Source: Myxococcota bacterium
GTDB lineage: Bacteria; Myxococcota_A; UBA9160; SMWR01
Length of the DNA stretch: 64,000 bases
Reading direction: 5' to 3'
Assembly (NCBI GenBank): GCA_022447545.1
Contig: JAKVBI010000011.1
Span: 1-64,000 of the forward strand
The notes under the pieces are model-generated. The model worked only from the letters and a program-made list of their open reading frames with translations. It was not told the origin of the DNA and did not search any database. The translations under genes and the position numbers were made by a program. Every line of letters starts with the position of its first letter. The first letter of the stretch is position 1. Positions 35,315 to 44,379 of this stretch are shown one piece after another.

Positions 35315-36519
35315 CGGCGCCCTTCACACAGCTTTTCGATGCGGTCGAACAACTGCTCAGCGACCTCGGACTTGGTCATGGTGGGCAACTCCTCGTTCTC
35401 ACCACCAGGCCAAATGAAACTCACTCGATTCATGTCGCTGTCGAAGCCCGTCGTAGTCGAGCGGACATCGTTGGCAACGAGCAGGTCACAGCCCTTGCGC
35501 TCGAGTTTGCGCCGCGCCGACTCCAGAACGTCGTGGCTCTCGGCCGCGAATCCCACCACGATGCGTGCACCGCGATCGCTGCAGAGTTCTGCGAGGATGT
35601 CCGGGTTTCGCACCAACTCGAGGGTCGGTGCCTCCCCGTCGGCCAGATCTTCCTTGCGGATCTTGAGGTCCGATGCTCGAGCCGGGCGGAAGTCCGCCAC
35701 CGCTGCCGCCTTGATGGCAATGGTCACGTCCGGCCACTCGGCCAACACCGCGTCCCGCATCTCCAGGGCGCTTTCGACGTCCAGCCGACGCACTCCGGCC
35801 GGCGTCGCCAGAGAGGTGGGACCACTGACCAAAACGACCCGCGCGCCCCGCCGCGCGGCCTGCTCGGCGATCGCGAAGCCCATCTTTCCCGAGGAGCGAT
35901 TCCCCAGATAGCGCACGGCATCCACGCGCTCGCGCGTTCCCCCAGCGGTGACCAGGACGACCTCGCCCGACAGGCTCTCGCCAGCCAGGGAGAGATCCAC
36001 CGCCGCCCCAATCTCTGAGGGCTCCGACATTCGGCCGACCCCCTCCCAACCACAGGCGAGTTCGCCGGCTTCGGGCCCGACAAAACGAACGCCACGAGAC
36101 CGCAGGCTTTCGATATTGTCCTGGGTGGCAGGGTGCTCCCACATGTTGACGTTCATCGCGGGGGCGACGAGCAGCGGAGCACGCGTGGCCAGCGCTACGG
36201 CAGTCACCAGATCGTCCGCCATCCCATGGGCCAGTTTGGCGAGGGTATTGGCCGTGGCGGGAGCCACAACCACCTGGTCTGCCCAGTCCGCCAGGGCAAT
36301 GTGACCGATCTGCCCCTCTTCCCCCGCGTCCAACAATTGCGACCGCACGTCTTCACCCGTCAATGATTGGAGGACGAGGGGCGAGACGAACTCCGTCGCT
36401 GCTGGCGTCATCACGCACCGAACCCGATGCCCCGCACGTTGGAGCCAACGGACCAGTTCCGGAACTTTGTACGCTGCGATTCCGCCGGTCACGGCGAGCA
36501 GAATGTGGCGCTGCTGCAT
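35311..36519 (-). CDS. coaBC: Phosphopantothenoylcysteine decarboxylase / phosphopantothenate-cysteine ligase
   Basis: A bifunctional coenzyme A enzyme. The N-terminal flavoprotein CoaC domain has LAVTGGIAAYKVPEL, the PAMNVNMWEHPA loop and the catalytic Cys in LACGWEGVGRM. The C-terminal CoaB domain has TAGGTRERVDAVRYLGNRSSGKMG, AAAVADFRP and LKIRKED. About 402 residues from ATG 36519, which places the start directly before the Rossmann strand; an upstream start would add 19 unlikely residues. coaD, the next-but-one CoA step, lies 160 bases upstream, and coaX is elsewhere in the window. Confidence 0.96.
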   Translation of the reverse strand: MQQRHILLAVTGGIAAYKVPELVRWLQRAGHRVRCVMTPAATEFVSPLVLQSLTGEDVRSQLLDAGEEGQIGHIALADWADQVVVAPATANTLAKLAHGMADDLVTAVALATRAPLLVAPAMNVNMWEHPATQDNIESLRSRGVRFVGPEAGELACGWEGVGRMSEPSEIGAAVDLSLAGESLSGEVVLVTAGGTRERVDAVRYLGNRSSGKMGFAIAEQAARRGARVVLVSGPTSLATPAGVRRLDVESALEMRDAVLAEWPDVTIAIKAAAVADFRPARASDLKIRKEDLADGEAPTLELVRNPDILAELCSDRGARIVVGFAAESHDVLESARRKLERKGCDLLVANDVRSTTTGFDSDMNRVSFIWPGGENEELPTMTKSEVAEQLFDRIEKLCEGRR

Positions 36520-36681
36520 GGGGGGCCTTTTCGGTACGTACGCTGCGAGCCTACCCCTCTGGCGGGGATCCGCCATCCCCGGGGGAATACGTCACCTTCG
36601 TGTTCGGGCTCCGCCTTGACAACCTCCCGACCCACGCTGTGCGGACCGCGGAATGGACGGGGAACCAACTTCGGTCTGGAT

Positions 36682-37191
36682 TCAACTCGATCCCAGCGCC
36701 TCACGCAGCTTCTTCGCGACATGAGTGGGCACGAACTCGCCCACCTCACGTCCAAAACGAACCAACTCTTTGAGGCGTGAGGAACTCACGTAGAGGTACT
36801 CCTGCCGAGACATCAGGAAAACGGTCTCGATCTCCGGCTTGAGGTGCTTGTTCATAAGCGCCATCTCGAACTCATACTCGAAGTCCGACATGGCGCGAAC
36901 ACCACGGAGCAGCACGTTGGCGCCCACCCGGGTGGCGAAGTCGACGGTGAGGTCATCGAACGTGGTGATCTCGACTCGCTCCTCGTGACCAATCGCCAAC
37001 TCCAGCATCTCGATTCGTTCTTCGACGCTAAACGCCCCGGTTTTGGCAATGTTCACCGCCACGCCGATGACGACGCGATCGAAGATCCTCAGTGCGCGGT
37101 AAATGATGTCGAGATGCCCGTTGGTGACGGGATCGAAGCTCGCGGGAAACAGCGCAACGGAGGTGCTCTTCGGCAAAGAGGTCGTGTCCAT
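36682..37191 (-). CDS. coaD: Phosphopantetheine adenylyltransferase
   Basis: About 169 residues, normal for CoaD, which makes dephospho-CoA from phosphopantetheine and ATP. Motifs are LFPASFDPVTNGHLDII (the T/HxGH nucleotidyltransferase site), LLRGVRAMSDFEYEFEMALMN and MSRQEYLYVSSSRLKEL. ATG at 37191 is chosen because the first beta strand follows eight codons later and a longer frame would run into the rsmD gene. Its neighbours coaBC and rsmD are common companions. Confidence 0.97.
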   Translation of the reverse strand: MDTTSLPKSTSVALFPASFDPVTNGHLDIIYRALRIFDRVVIGVAVNIAKTGAFSVEERIEMLELAIGHEERVEITTFDDLTVDFATRVGANVLLRGVRAMSDFEYEFEMALMNKHLKPEIETVFLMSRQEYLYVSSSRLKELVRFGREVGEFVPTHVAKKLREALGSS

Positions 37192-37268
37192 GATCACTGA
37201 ATGGTACCGCCTCGGGACGGATTCTCGCCGGCTTTCGGCTGTGGTGACGAAGCCACGGACTGTCGCCC

Positions 37269-37808
37269 TCAGTCCACTTCGAATCGGCTCACCCGCGTCT
37301 CCCCGTAGCACCGTTCGTCGAGCAACGTCAGGCCCTCGACTTCGGGCCCAGGACTTCGCCGGGCCCCCTCCAGAATCAACGTACCCCCGCTCGGAAGGAC
37401 CCCGAGGGCCGTCAATGCCTCCATGGCCCGCTCGGCATCGTCTCCCACGTAGGGAGGATCGAGGAGGACCAGATCGAAGCTGCGGCCCGAAGTGGCCAGA
37501 CGCCGAATCGCACGAAATGCGTCGTCGCGAATGACCTGAGTTCGTTCCAACAAATCCAGGCCCTCAAGAGTCAATTGCAGAGCCCGTACTCCGGGGATTG
37601 AATGATCCACGAACACTGCACTGGACGCCCCGCGGGAAAGCGCCTCGATTCCCAGCGAGCCGGTGCCTGCGAACAGGTCCAAGACCTGAGCTCCCGTCAC
37701 TTCGAGCCGAGCGAATAGGGCTTCTCGAACTCGGTCGGCGGTCGGGCGCGTGCCCGCCAGAGGCTTCCCGAGGCGCCGGCCTCCCAGCGCTCCGCCCGTG
37801 ATCCGCAA
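37269..37808 (-). CDS. rsmD: 16S rRNA (guanine-966-N2) methyltransferase RsmD
   Basis: About 179 residues. The N-terminus MRITGGALGGRRLGKP, the RPTADRVREALFARL block, the SAM loop DLFAGTGSLGIEALSRGA and the catalytic DPPY motif (LLLDPPYVGDD) identify RsmD. It methylates G966 of 16S rRNA in the assembling 30S subunit. TTG at 37808 is taken as start: it follows GGAGG at five bases and gives the usual MRI(I/T)GG beginning. A TTG 17 codons earlier is less likely. The rsmD-coaD pair is a widely conserved gene order. Confidence 0.94.
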   Translation of the reverse strand: MRITGGALGGRRLGKPLAGTRPTADRVREALFARLEVTGAQVLDLFAGTGSLGIEALSRGASSAVFVDHSIPGVRALQLTLEGLDLLERTQVIRDDAFRAIRRLATSGRSFDLVLLDPPYVGDDAERAMEALTALGVLPSGGTLILEGARRSPGPEVEGLTLLDERCYGETRVSRFEVD

Positions 37809-38150
37809 TGGCCCCTCCCCCTTCCCCTTTGCGCTGCACCCGCTCGGTTGGAAGTCCAACTCTGGCAGAGCCCCCTAGGCTGCGGGCGACCAGGGCCCCG
37901 TGCAAGCCGGCCGACCACTGCGCCGATTTTTTCGTACCCACCAAGCCGTGGGTAACCCGGTGGGACTCCGTGCCTGGAAGTCCTCCCTTACTGAGTTCAA
38001 ACCGCCCCTCCGTAACCAGCCACCAGTGTGCAATCCCCTGCGCAACCGGCCGTTCCTCGGGGGTTTGCCCCCAGCACCTCCGTCCCCGGCACGCTCCTTG
38101 CTCTTCATCCACATGCTCAACTTCAAACTGCATTCTCAGAAAGGCCCAAC
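37809..38150. other. Intergenic region between rsmD and the DUF5658-like gene
   Basis: A 342-base divergent spacer without a credible gene. It holds a seven-base inverted repeat (TACCCAC / GTGGGTA, 37935-37954) with a six-base loop beside a T run, and a short GGGGG-TTTG-CCCCC hairpin at 38059-38072. Neither has the stem followed by U-run expected for a terminator in the right direction. Promoters for both flanking genes should lie here, but I cannot define them. Confidence 0.5.
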
Positions 38151-38483
38151 GTGCTCTATCCCCTGATCGCATCGGTCCTCTGTCTCACAGCCATCGATCA
38201 CTGGACCACCTACCTCTGCCTGCGCGCCCCGGTCGAGGGTTGGAGCATCGTCGAGGCCAACCCCATCGCAGACTGGTTGTTTCAGGCCTTGGGACTCGTG
38301 CCGGGCCTCGCGGTCGACAGTGTCGTCACCCTGATTGCCGTAGCCTTCCTGGTTCAGACCCACCGCGTCCCTCACCCGGTTCGCGTTGCCTTCTTCGCCG
38401 GCGTGGCGGTCTGGACCGCCCACGCTGTCGTAAACAATTTTCATGCACTCAGCGTAATGGGCCTGTCGCCCACGGGAGGCTAG
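38151..38483 (+). CDS. DUF5658-like small membrane protein
   Basis: About 110 residues with three or four membrane helices (YPLIASVLCLTAIDHWTTYL, about 55-78, and RVAFFAGVAVWTAHAVVN). The pattern D-x-x-T-T in the first helix followed by EANP (VEANPIADWLF) resembles DUF5658 proteins, whose function is unknown. GTG at 38151 is chosen because AGG lies upstream and the helix starts at once; upstream codons look non-coding. It ends two bases before the lytic transglycosylase start, so the two are cotranscribed. Confidence 0.65.
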   Translation: MLYPLIASVLCLTAIDHWTTYLCLRAPVEGWSIVEANPIADWLFQALGLVPGLAVDSVVTLIAVAFLVQTHRVPHPVRVAFFAGVAVWTAHAVVNNFHALSVMGLSPTGG

Positions 38484-38485
38484 TC

Positions 38486-39166
38486 ATGAGATCTCTCTCC
38501 TCCATCACTCTTCTGCCCTGCATTGCCGCATTCGCTCTTTCGTGTGGTGTGCGAGCCCCCGGCCACACACCCGGTTCCATCTCTTCTTCGGCTCCCATCC
38601 CTCTCGAGGAGGCCGTCTCCGGCGAAGCCCTCCACGTCGCCACAGGGGAAACCACCGAGACCCTCAAGGCGCAGAACCCACGGGTGACCTCCATCGAAGA
38701 TTTCCTGGCTGAAAAGCCCACGGGCTTGACTCCCCTCGAAATCCGGGCCCTGGCCGAGACCCTCATCGAAGAGTCAGACCGGCACGGGATCGAACCTCGT
38801 CTGGTTCTCGCCGTCATGTACGTCGAGAGTCGTTTTCACGCGTTCGCGATCTCACCCGTGGGAGCCCTGGGCCTGATGCAGGTGCTCCCCAGCACCGGCA
38901 GGGAAATGGCCATGCGACTGGGCATCGAATGGAAGGGGCCTGAGACTTTGTTCGATCCCGTCGCCAATACGCGAATCGGCGTTGCCTACATGAAACAACT
39001 CACGCGTCGCTACGACGAACTCAACACCGCCTTGGCCGCCTACAACTGGGGCCCCGGGGCCATCGACCGCCGAATTCGCCGCGGATCGCCGGTGCCGGTC
39101 CAGTACCCCACACTGATCATGGAGGCCTACTCCCAACCCGCCATGGAAGTGGCGATTCAGAGTTGA
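38486..39166 (+). CDS. Lytic murein transglycosylase lipoprotein (SLT family 1)
   Basis: About 226 residues. A lipoprotein signal (LLPCIAAFALSC) comes first, then a spacer and the SLT lysozyme-like domain (about 80-220). The catalytic Glu is in VMYVESRFHAFAISPVGALGLMQVLPSTG, and AAYNWGPGAI is the third family motif. It cleaves peptidoglycan to give 1,6-anhydro-MurNAc ends. The anhydrosugar would feed AnmK and AmgK/MurU encoded 4-8 kb downstream. ATG at 38486 is the first codon with a signal sequence and lies after GGGAGG. Confidence 0.93.
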   Translation: MRSLSSITLLPCIAAFALSCGVRAPGHTPGSISSSAPIPLEEAVSGEALHVATGETTETLKAQNPRVTSIEDFLAEKPTGLTPLEIRALAETLIEESDRHGIEPRLVLAVMYVESRFHAFAISPVGALGLMQVLPSTGREMAMRLGIEWKGPETLFDPVANTRIGVAYMKQLTRRYDELNTALAAYNWGPGAIDRRIRRGSPVPVQYPTLIMEAYSQPAMEVAIQS

Positions 39167-39188
39167 TCCACCCTCGCGATCTGGGCGC

Positions 39189-40649
39189 CTAGGAGTTCGG
39201 GGGCGTCTCCTCAACGGAGAACCGACCCTCGACCAAAGCCTCCACAAATGCGTCCACAGCTCGCATCGCCCGGTCCGGACTGCTGCGAAACCCATTGACG
39301 AGAATCGAGAAGACGGCCGTCGAACCGCCCGGGGGACGAGCAAAGCCCGACAGCGCCGTGACCCGCGTGAGGAGGCCCGTCTTGGCGCGAATTTCACCCG
39401 GTGCCTCATCGACCCTCTCCTCCAGGGTCCCATCCAGCGATGAAATGGGAAGCGAAGCGATGAACTCGGGCCCCGATCGAAAGGATCGACGCGCGGCGAG
39501 AAGGATGTCGACCAGGGCCCGCGGTGAGATCTTGTTGTCGTAGGACAGCCCCGATCCGTCCACGAGCGTTGCCCCGGCGAGGTCAATGCCGGCCCCTGTC
39601 AGTTCGGCTCGCAGCGCGGGGATCCCGTTCTCCCACGAGCCCACCCCTTCGCTGGCCCTCGCGCCCAGGTTCTTGACGAGTGACTCGGCGATACCGTTGT
39701 TGCTGTACTTCATCATCAGACCGACGATCTCGGCCATCGGCGGCCCCTCGAAAGCCAGAAGCAAGACCGAGCCGGTTGGGGTCGGAGCGGACTGCACCGC
39801 ACCCTCCACTCGAATGCCCTGGGCTTCGAGTTGAGAGCGCAGGACGGCACCGGCATACCGGGCAGGGTCGAGAACACTGCGATGAACCCGCCGGGGCTCG
39901 CCCCCCACCGGAAGGGTCCCGGAGACGGTGACGCGCTCGAAGCCTTCAGCGGCGGCGCGGTCGACTCGAAGTCGGGCCCGGCTCCCCGAGGATCCGGTGT
40001 TGGCTCGATCGACGAGTTTCAACCACGGCACGGCAGGGTCGAGTACGGCGAGAGCGCGGCTTCCGGAACTCGGGCCGGGGCGAACCGAGACCGAGAAAGC
40101 GCCGTAATTGACCGTCAGAGCTGAAACCGGGGCGTGATAGGCACGCGCTGACGTCTTGCCCCAAGACGGGTGCCAGCGCCCGCCCGCAAAAGCTCCGGCA
40201 TCCACTCGAATCCCATTCTTGACCCGCCGAAGCCCCTGCATCCGCAGATCCGAAACCATCCTCCAGAACCGCTCGGAGGTCAGGGCCGGGTCGCCGCCGC
40301 CCCGCAAGACGAGCCACTCCACCTCGCCTTCCGAGTCGGGCCGCCGGTCGGCGTGGATTTCCGTGACGAAACGATGGGTCGGCCCAAAGGCCTCCAACGC
40401 TGCAAATGCCGTCAGCACCTTCTGATTCGAGGCCGGAACCAGTTCGCGATCGGGCCGGCTCCCGTACAGGACGCGACCACTCCCCTCCTCGACGACAAGA
40501 GCCGAAACCCGGGCCCCACGCAGCGCCGGGGCCGCCAGTGCCGCGTCCAGGCGCTCGTTCAGGTTCGCAGGCGACTCCCCCGCCCATCCTGGGTACCCCA
40601 TCACGAGCCCCAGAACCGGGGTCCACAGCGCCCTGACCCAACCGCGCAT
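39189..40649 (-). CDS. dacB: D-alanyl-D-alanine carboxypeptidase/endopeptidase (PBP4 family)
   Basis: About 486 residues. A signal peptide (TPVLGLVMGYPGWAG) is followed by the class C penicillin-binding domain. Active-site motifs are SNQK (SxxK; PASNQKVLTAFAALE), SNN (SxN; MMKYSNNGIAES) and KTG (IRAKTGLLT). The insert domain between the first two motifs is present. PBP4 enzymes remove terminal D-Ala and cut cross-links. ATG at 40649 follows GGTGAGG; longer frames lack a signal sequence. It converges with the lytic transglycosylase gene with a gap of 22 bases. Confidence 0.95.
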   Translation of the reverse strand: MRGWVRALWTPVLGLVMGYPGWAGESPANLNERLDAALAAPALRGARVSALVVEEGSGRVLYGSRPDRELVPASNQKVLTAFAALEAFGPTHRFVTEIHADRRPDSEGEVEWLVLRGGGDPALTSERFWRMVSDLRMQGLRRVKNGIRVDAGAFAGGRWHPSWGKTSARAYHAPVSALTVNYGAFSVSVRPGPSSGSRALAVLDPAVPWLKLVDRANTGSSGSRARLRVDRAAAEGFERVTVSGTLPVGGEPRRVHRSVLDPARYAGAVLRSQLEAQGIRVEGAVQSAPTPTGSVLLLAFEGPPMAEIVGLMMKYSNNGIAESLVKNLGARASEGVGSWENGIPALRAELTGAGIDLAGATLVDGSGLSYDNKISPRALVDILLAARRSFRSGPEFIASLPISSLDGTLEERVDEAPGEIRAKTGLLTRVTALSGFARPPGGSTAVFSILVNGFRSSPDRAMRAVDAFVEALVEGRFSVEETPPNS

Positions 40650-41032
40650 GCGTTGATCCTCACCTTTTGGCCAGCATCTGCCGACCCTCATCAGGGGGAG
40701 CCCGAAGGGCCCTCGAACCCGTCCCGAGCAAACGACGGGAAGGACCCCGGAGGGAGATCGCTTGACGAAGGGCAGGTTATCCGTGAGGCTGCAGCGGGGC
40801 AATCGCGGCGTGCGAACGACGCGAGAGGTGTGGCGCCGGACGGCACGGGGGGCAGGGGCCACGAGATGATGGACCACTCGTTCTGGATCCACGCCATGCG
40901 ATGCGCGGTCGCAAAGAGGAGCGATTCGTCGCAGATCCGTCGAGGCGGAGCACGGACTCCGAACGACCCACCGAGACGGTTCCACCTGGCCCGGTTTCGT
41001 GAAAGCGGACTCTGCGGGAGGAACGGGGCGAG
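40650..41032. other. Divergent intergenic region between dacB and the SpmA-SpmB fusion gene
   Basis: 383 bases with no gene I can support. It contains a TTGACG hexamer (40762-40767) reading towards the plus-strand genes, but no good -10 at the right distance. No hairpin or known regulatory motif is evident. Promoters for dacB and for the amgK-murU transcript should lie here. Confidence 0.4.
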
Positions 41033-42349
41033 ATGAACGGAATCTTCGTGATTCTCATCGCCGGATCGGTTCTGGCGGCGGCCTTCAGCGGAACGATGGC
41101 CGAAGTGACGCAGGCCAGCATCGACCAGGCCAAGTTTGCGGTGACCCTGGCCATCGGCCTGGTCGGGCAGATGGCCCTGTGGCTAGGCTTCATGAACGTG
41201 CTGCGAGACGCGGGAGCTCTGAAAGCCATCGCTCGCGGCCTATCCCCCGTCATGCGACGGCTCTTCCCTGATGTCCCCGCCGAACACCCCGCCCTGTCCG
41301 CCATGGTGATGAACATCGCAGCCAACATGCTGGGGCTCGGAAACGCGGCGACCCCCTTCGGACTGAAAGCCATCCGAGAACTGAACCGTTTGAACCGGCA
41401 CCCGGGGGTGGCCACCAACGCCATGGCGCTGTTCCTCGCCATCAACACCTCCGGAGTTGCCGTGCTGCCCCTTGGGGTTATCGGCATCCGTGCCAGCATG
41501 GGCGCCGAACGCCTGAGCAGCATCATCCTTCCCTCCCTGCTGGCCACGGCCTTCTCGACCATCGTCGCCGTCCTCGTCGTCCGGACACTCCAGAACCGGC
41601 CCCGTTTCGCACTGCCAGACACGCCCTCGGAGAACCCGGCTCCGTCCACCGACGACGACACCCTGTCGGAGATCTCGGGCCTGGAACAGGCCGAGCAAGT
41701 CGCGGAGCTCGAGGCGCCCACGTCGCCCTGGCGGAAATGGGTGCTGGTCGGATTTGCCGCCGCCCTGCTGTTCGCTCTGGGCCGCCACCTGACGGCCCCC
41801 ACTGCCGAAGCGGCCGGGTTCGACGTCTTCAAGGAGGTTCTGGAATCCTGGTTGCTGCCCCTGCTGATGGCAATGATCGTGCTATTCGGGTTCCAACACC
41901 GCGTGCGCGTCTATGAATCCTTCATTCAGGGCGCCAAAGAGGGTTTCGAAATCGCGGTGACCATCATCCCCTTTCTAGTCGCCATCCTCGTGGCGCTGGG
42001 AATGTTCCGTGCCTCGGGCCTGCTCGAATCGATCATCCGAACCGTGCAACCCGTGACCTCGGTCCTCGGCTTTCCTGCCGAGGCACTTCCCATGGCGTTG
42101 ATCCGCCCGCTTTCGGGTGGGGGGGCCATGGGTGTCATGACGGAAACGATGTCCACCCATGGTCCGGACTCTTTTGTCGGATTCCTCGTGTCGGTCATGA
42201 ACGGCAGCACTGAGACGACCTTCTACGTCATCGCGGTCTATCTCGGGAGCGTGCAGATTCGCGCGGCCCGACATACCCTGCCCGCCTGCCTCGCCGCGGA
42301 CTTCGCAGGCGTGATCGCAGCCTTCGTTCTGGCACGAATCTTCTTCTAG
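41033..42349 (+). CDS. SpmA-SpmB fusion (nucleoside-recognition domain membrane protein)
   Basis: A 438-residue polytopic membrane protein. The first half (1-190; GLVGQMALWLGFMNVLRDAG, MVMNIAANMLGLGNAATPFGLKAI) matches SpmA and the second (about 235-438; GFEIAVTIIPFLVAILVALGMFR, RPLSGGGAMGVMTETM, MNGSTETTFYVIAVYLGSV) matches SpmB. In Bacillus these are separate spore-maturation proteins; fused forms occur in non-sporulating Gram-negatives. The acidic loop between the halves (about 190-225) is poorly conserved. The transported or sensed ligand is unknown. It ends one base before the amgK start. Confidence 0.88.
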   Translation: MNGIFVILIAGSVLAAAFSGTMAEVTQASIDQAKFAVTLAIGLVGQMALWLGFMNVLRDAGALKAIARGLSPVMRRLFPDVPAEHPALSAMVMNIAANMLGLGNAATPFGLKAIRELNRLNRHPGVATNAMALFLAINTSGVAVLPLGVIGIRASMGAERLSSIILPSLLATAFSTIVAVLVVRTLQNRPRFALPDTPSENPAPSTDDDTLSEISGLEQAEQVAELEAPTSPWRKWVLVGFAAALLFALGRHLTAPTAEAAGFDVFKEVLESWLLPLLMAMIVLFGFQHRVRVYESFIQGAKEGFEIAVTIIPFLVAILVALGMFRASGLLESIIRTVQPVTSVLGFPAEALPMALIRPLSGGGAMGVMTETMSTHGPDSFVGFLVSVMNGSTETTFYVIAVYLGSVQIRAARHTLPACLAADFAGVIAAFVLARIFF

Positions 42350-43432
42350 ATGCCTTCGCGTTCCGCATCCCTGGACGCCGACGATCTCGACCCGGCTCTA
42401 GAGCAACGTGTGCGGCGCAGCGTGGCCGAGTTCCTGCCCTCCTCCATCGTGGGCATCCAAGCGCTGCCCGCCCAACTCGGATTGCGCCATTTCGCACGGG
42501 TCCAACTCGACGGCCCACCCGGGCGCCTGATCGCACGCCTGGACGCCGAAGAGGACCCGGCCAACCGGCCCGAAGGTGTCCCCGCGGAACCGCCCCTCGA
42601 ACCCATCCGAGCCCTCCTGGAAAGTTGGGGCCTGCCAGTCCCGAGCAGTCACGGCCACAGCACCTCGGAGGGCGTGGACCTGTTGGAGGACGTCGGCGAC
42701 ATCACGCTGCGCGACACCGCGCTCAACGCGAACTCCGTTGAACTCCAGTCCCTCTACCAGGAAGCCTGTGATCTCGTTCCCCGACTTCAACGCATCGATC
42801 CTACAACGGGTATCGCCGCCTTCGATCGTCGCCTCGACACAGCTCTATTCGACTACAAGGCAGATCTGTTCACCCGCTGGAGCCTCCCAAGCCGAGGGCG
42901 CGCCGCCACGCTGGCCGAACGTCAGGAGGTTCGGAGCGCCTTCGCCCACATCGCCGCGGTCTCCCGTATGGCCCCGCAACGCCTGGCCCACCGCGATTTC
43001 CAGAGTACGAACCTGCACGTCCACCCGAAGACCGGACACGGCCGGCTCGTCATGATCGATCTCCAGGGTGCGTTCCTCGCTCCACCGGAGTACGACCTCG
43101 TCTGCTTGTTGAAGGATTCCTACGTCGAGTTGCCTGAGGCACAGATCCACCACCAACTGGAGAGAATCCGGCACACCCTTCCCGATGCACCGACGGCCGA
43201 CACCTTTCAGGAACGCTTCGACCTCCTGACCCTCACCCGTAAAGGCAAAGATCACGCCCGTTACCTGTACGCCGCAAACCAACGCGGCGACACCAGATTC
43301 CAGCGTTTTGTACCGGCCGCCGTTCGTGCGCTGCAAAGCGCCGCCGCACGATCCGCGGAGCGAGTGCCCGCCCTCGGCGGCCTGAACGAGATCATTCAAG
43401 CGTTGCCCGAGGAGACTCCGTGCGCGGGATGA
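42350..43432 (+). CDS. amgK: AmgK-like amino-sugar anomeric kinase (APH fold)
   Basis: A 360-residue aminoglycoside-phosphotransferase-fold kinase. The catalytic loop is LAHRDFQSTNLHV, the metal-binding Asp is in MIDLQGAFLAPPEYDLVCLLKD, and a C-terminal LNEIIQALPEE resembles AmgK of Pseudomonas putida. The nucleotide loop is less clear, as in AmgK. AmgK phosphorylates MurNAc (and GlcNAc) at C1, for MurU to convert to UDP-MurNAc in a salvage route that bypasses fosfomycin-sensitive MurA. The next gene is a MurU-type nucleotidyltransferase that overlaps it by 13 bases, which strongly supports the call. Confidence 0.82.
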   Translation: MPSRSASLDADDLDPALEQRVRRSVAEFLPSSIVGIQALPAQLGLRHFARVQLDGPPGRLIARLDAEEDPANRPEGVPAEPPLEPIRALLESWGLPVPSSHGHSTSEGVDLLEDVGDITLRDTALNANSVELQSLYQEACDLVPRLQRIDPTTGIAAFDRRLDTALFDYKADLFTRWSLPSRGRAATLAERQEVRSAFAHIAAVSRMAPQRLAHRDFQSTNLHVHPKTGHGRLVMIDLQGAFLAPPEYDLVCLLKDSYVELPEAQIHHQLERIRHTLPDAPTADTFQERFDLLTLTRKGKDHARYLYAANQRGDTRFQRFVPAAVRALQSAAARSAERVPALGGLNEIIQALPEETPCAG

Positions 43433-44379
43433 TCGTCAGTGCCGGTCTTGGAACCCGCATGATGCCTCTTACGGATCTGCTTCCCAAACCGGCACTCCCT
43501 GTCCGAGGGCTACCCCTGATCGCCTACCAACTCGCGCTCCTCGCACACCACGGCGTCAGCGAGGTCGCAATCAATACCCACCGCCATCACGAAAAACTGG
43601 AGGAAGCCGCACGCGCATTCTGCCCCAGTGGAGTTTCACTCGTCTTTTCCCATGAACAGACCCTGCTCGACACCGGAGGAGGCATCCGGCGAATGGCGCA
43701 CTTCCTACGCGAGAGCGACCCGTGTGTGATTCTCGGAGGTGACCAGATTCTCGACACCGACCTGACACGACTCGTCGCAATGCACCACGAACGCAACGAC
43801 GCCGTAACCCTCCTGCTCGTCGACGATCCACGCAGCGAGGAATTCGGATCGATCGGAATCGACTCAAAGGGCGCCCTTCGACGCGTCGCCGGGCGTTTCG
43901 ACCTCGGTGGCGAGACATGCTCCGGTCTCTACACCTGGGTCAATGTCGTGTCGCCGCGCGCCTTCGACTCCCTTCCAGAACGCGAGGTCTTCGGGCACAT
44001 CGACGACTGGCTGATCCCTCTGCTGGCAACCGGCGCATCGGACATTCGAGGCCACGTCGCCACCCCGGAAAATTGCCTATGGGTACCCGTGGGAACACTC
44101 CCGGAATACCTCACCGCCAACCTGGAGAGCCGAACCCTGTCATACCTCGACGCGGAAGGTCGCGCAGAGTTACGCGGTGTCCGCTTCCTCAGCGACGTGG
44201 TGATCGGTGCTGGCGCCAAGGTGGAGTCGGACGCTAGGCTCAGAAACGTCGTGATCTGGGACGGCGAGCACGTCCCAGCGATTCGTGTCGACAACGGCAT
44301 TTTCGCTGACGCGACATTTCATCGGTGCGACCTCGCCAACCGCCCATTCGTCAACATCCGGGATGCCTCGAGTGACTGA
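43420..44379 (+). CDS. murU: MurU-like sugar-1-phosphate nucleotidyltransferase
   Basis: 319 residues. The nucleotidyltransferase core has SAGLGTRMMPLTDLLPKPALPV, DTGGGIRRM, GGDQILDTDL and WVPVGTLPEYLTANL. The first block is the NTP-binding loop of the GlmU/MurU family. It has about 70 more C-terminal residues than Pseudomonas MurU, a short stretch of hexapeptide-like turns (DVVIGAGAKVESDARLRNVVIW). The amgK overlap suggests MurNAc-1-phosphate uridylyltransferase. A mannose-1-phosphate guanylyltransferase role cannot be excluded. The start is GTG 43420 behind GAGGAG, with ATG 43429 as the alternative. Confidence 0.75.
   Translation: MRGMIVSAGLGTRMMPLTDLLPKPALPVRGLPLIAYQLALLAHHGVSEVAINTHRHHEKLEEAARAFCPSGVSLVFSHEQTLLDTGGGIRRMAHFLRESDPCVILGGDQILDTDLTRLVAMHHERNDAVTLLLVDDPRSEEFGSIGIDSKGALRRVAGRFDLGGETCSGLYTWVNVVSPRAFDSLPEREVFGHIDDWLIPLLATGASDIRGHVATPENCLWVPVGTLPEYLTANLESRTLSYLDAEGRAELRGVRFLSDVVIGAGAKVESDARLRNVVIWDGEHVPAIRVDNGIFADATFHRCDLANRPFVNIRDASSD

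Noticed and set aside
37922-37929. GCCGATTT as a FliA -10 upstream of the DUF5658-like gene
   Set aside because: Only six of eight bases match and the -35 position reads GCAA.
37935-37954. Inverted repeat TACCCAC/GTGGGTA beside a T run as a terminator
   Set aside because: The T run is on the wrong side of the stem for the gene that would need it.
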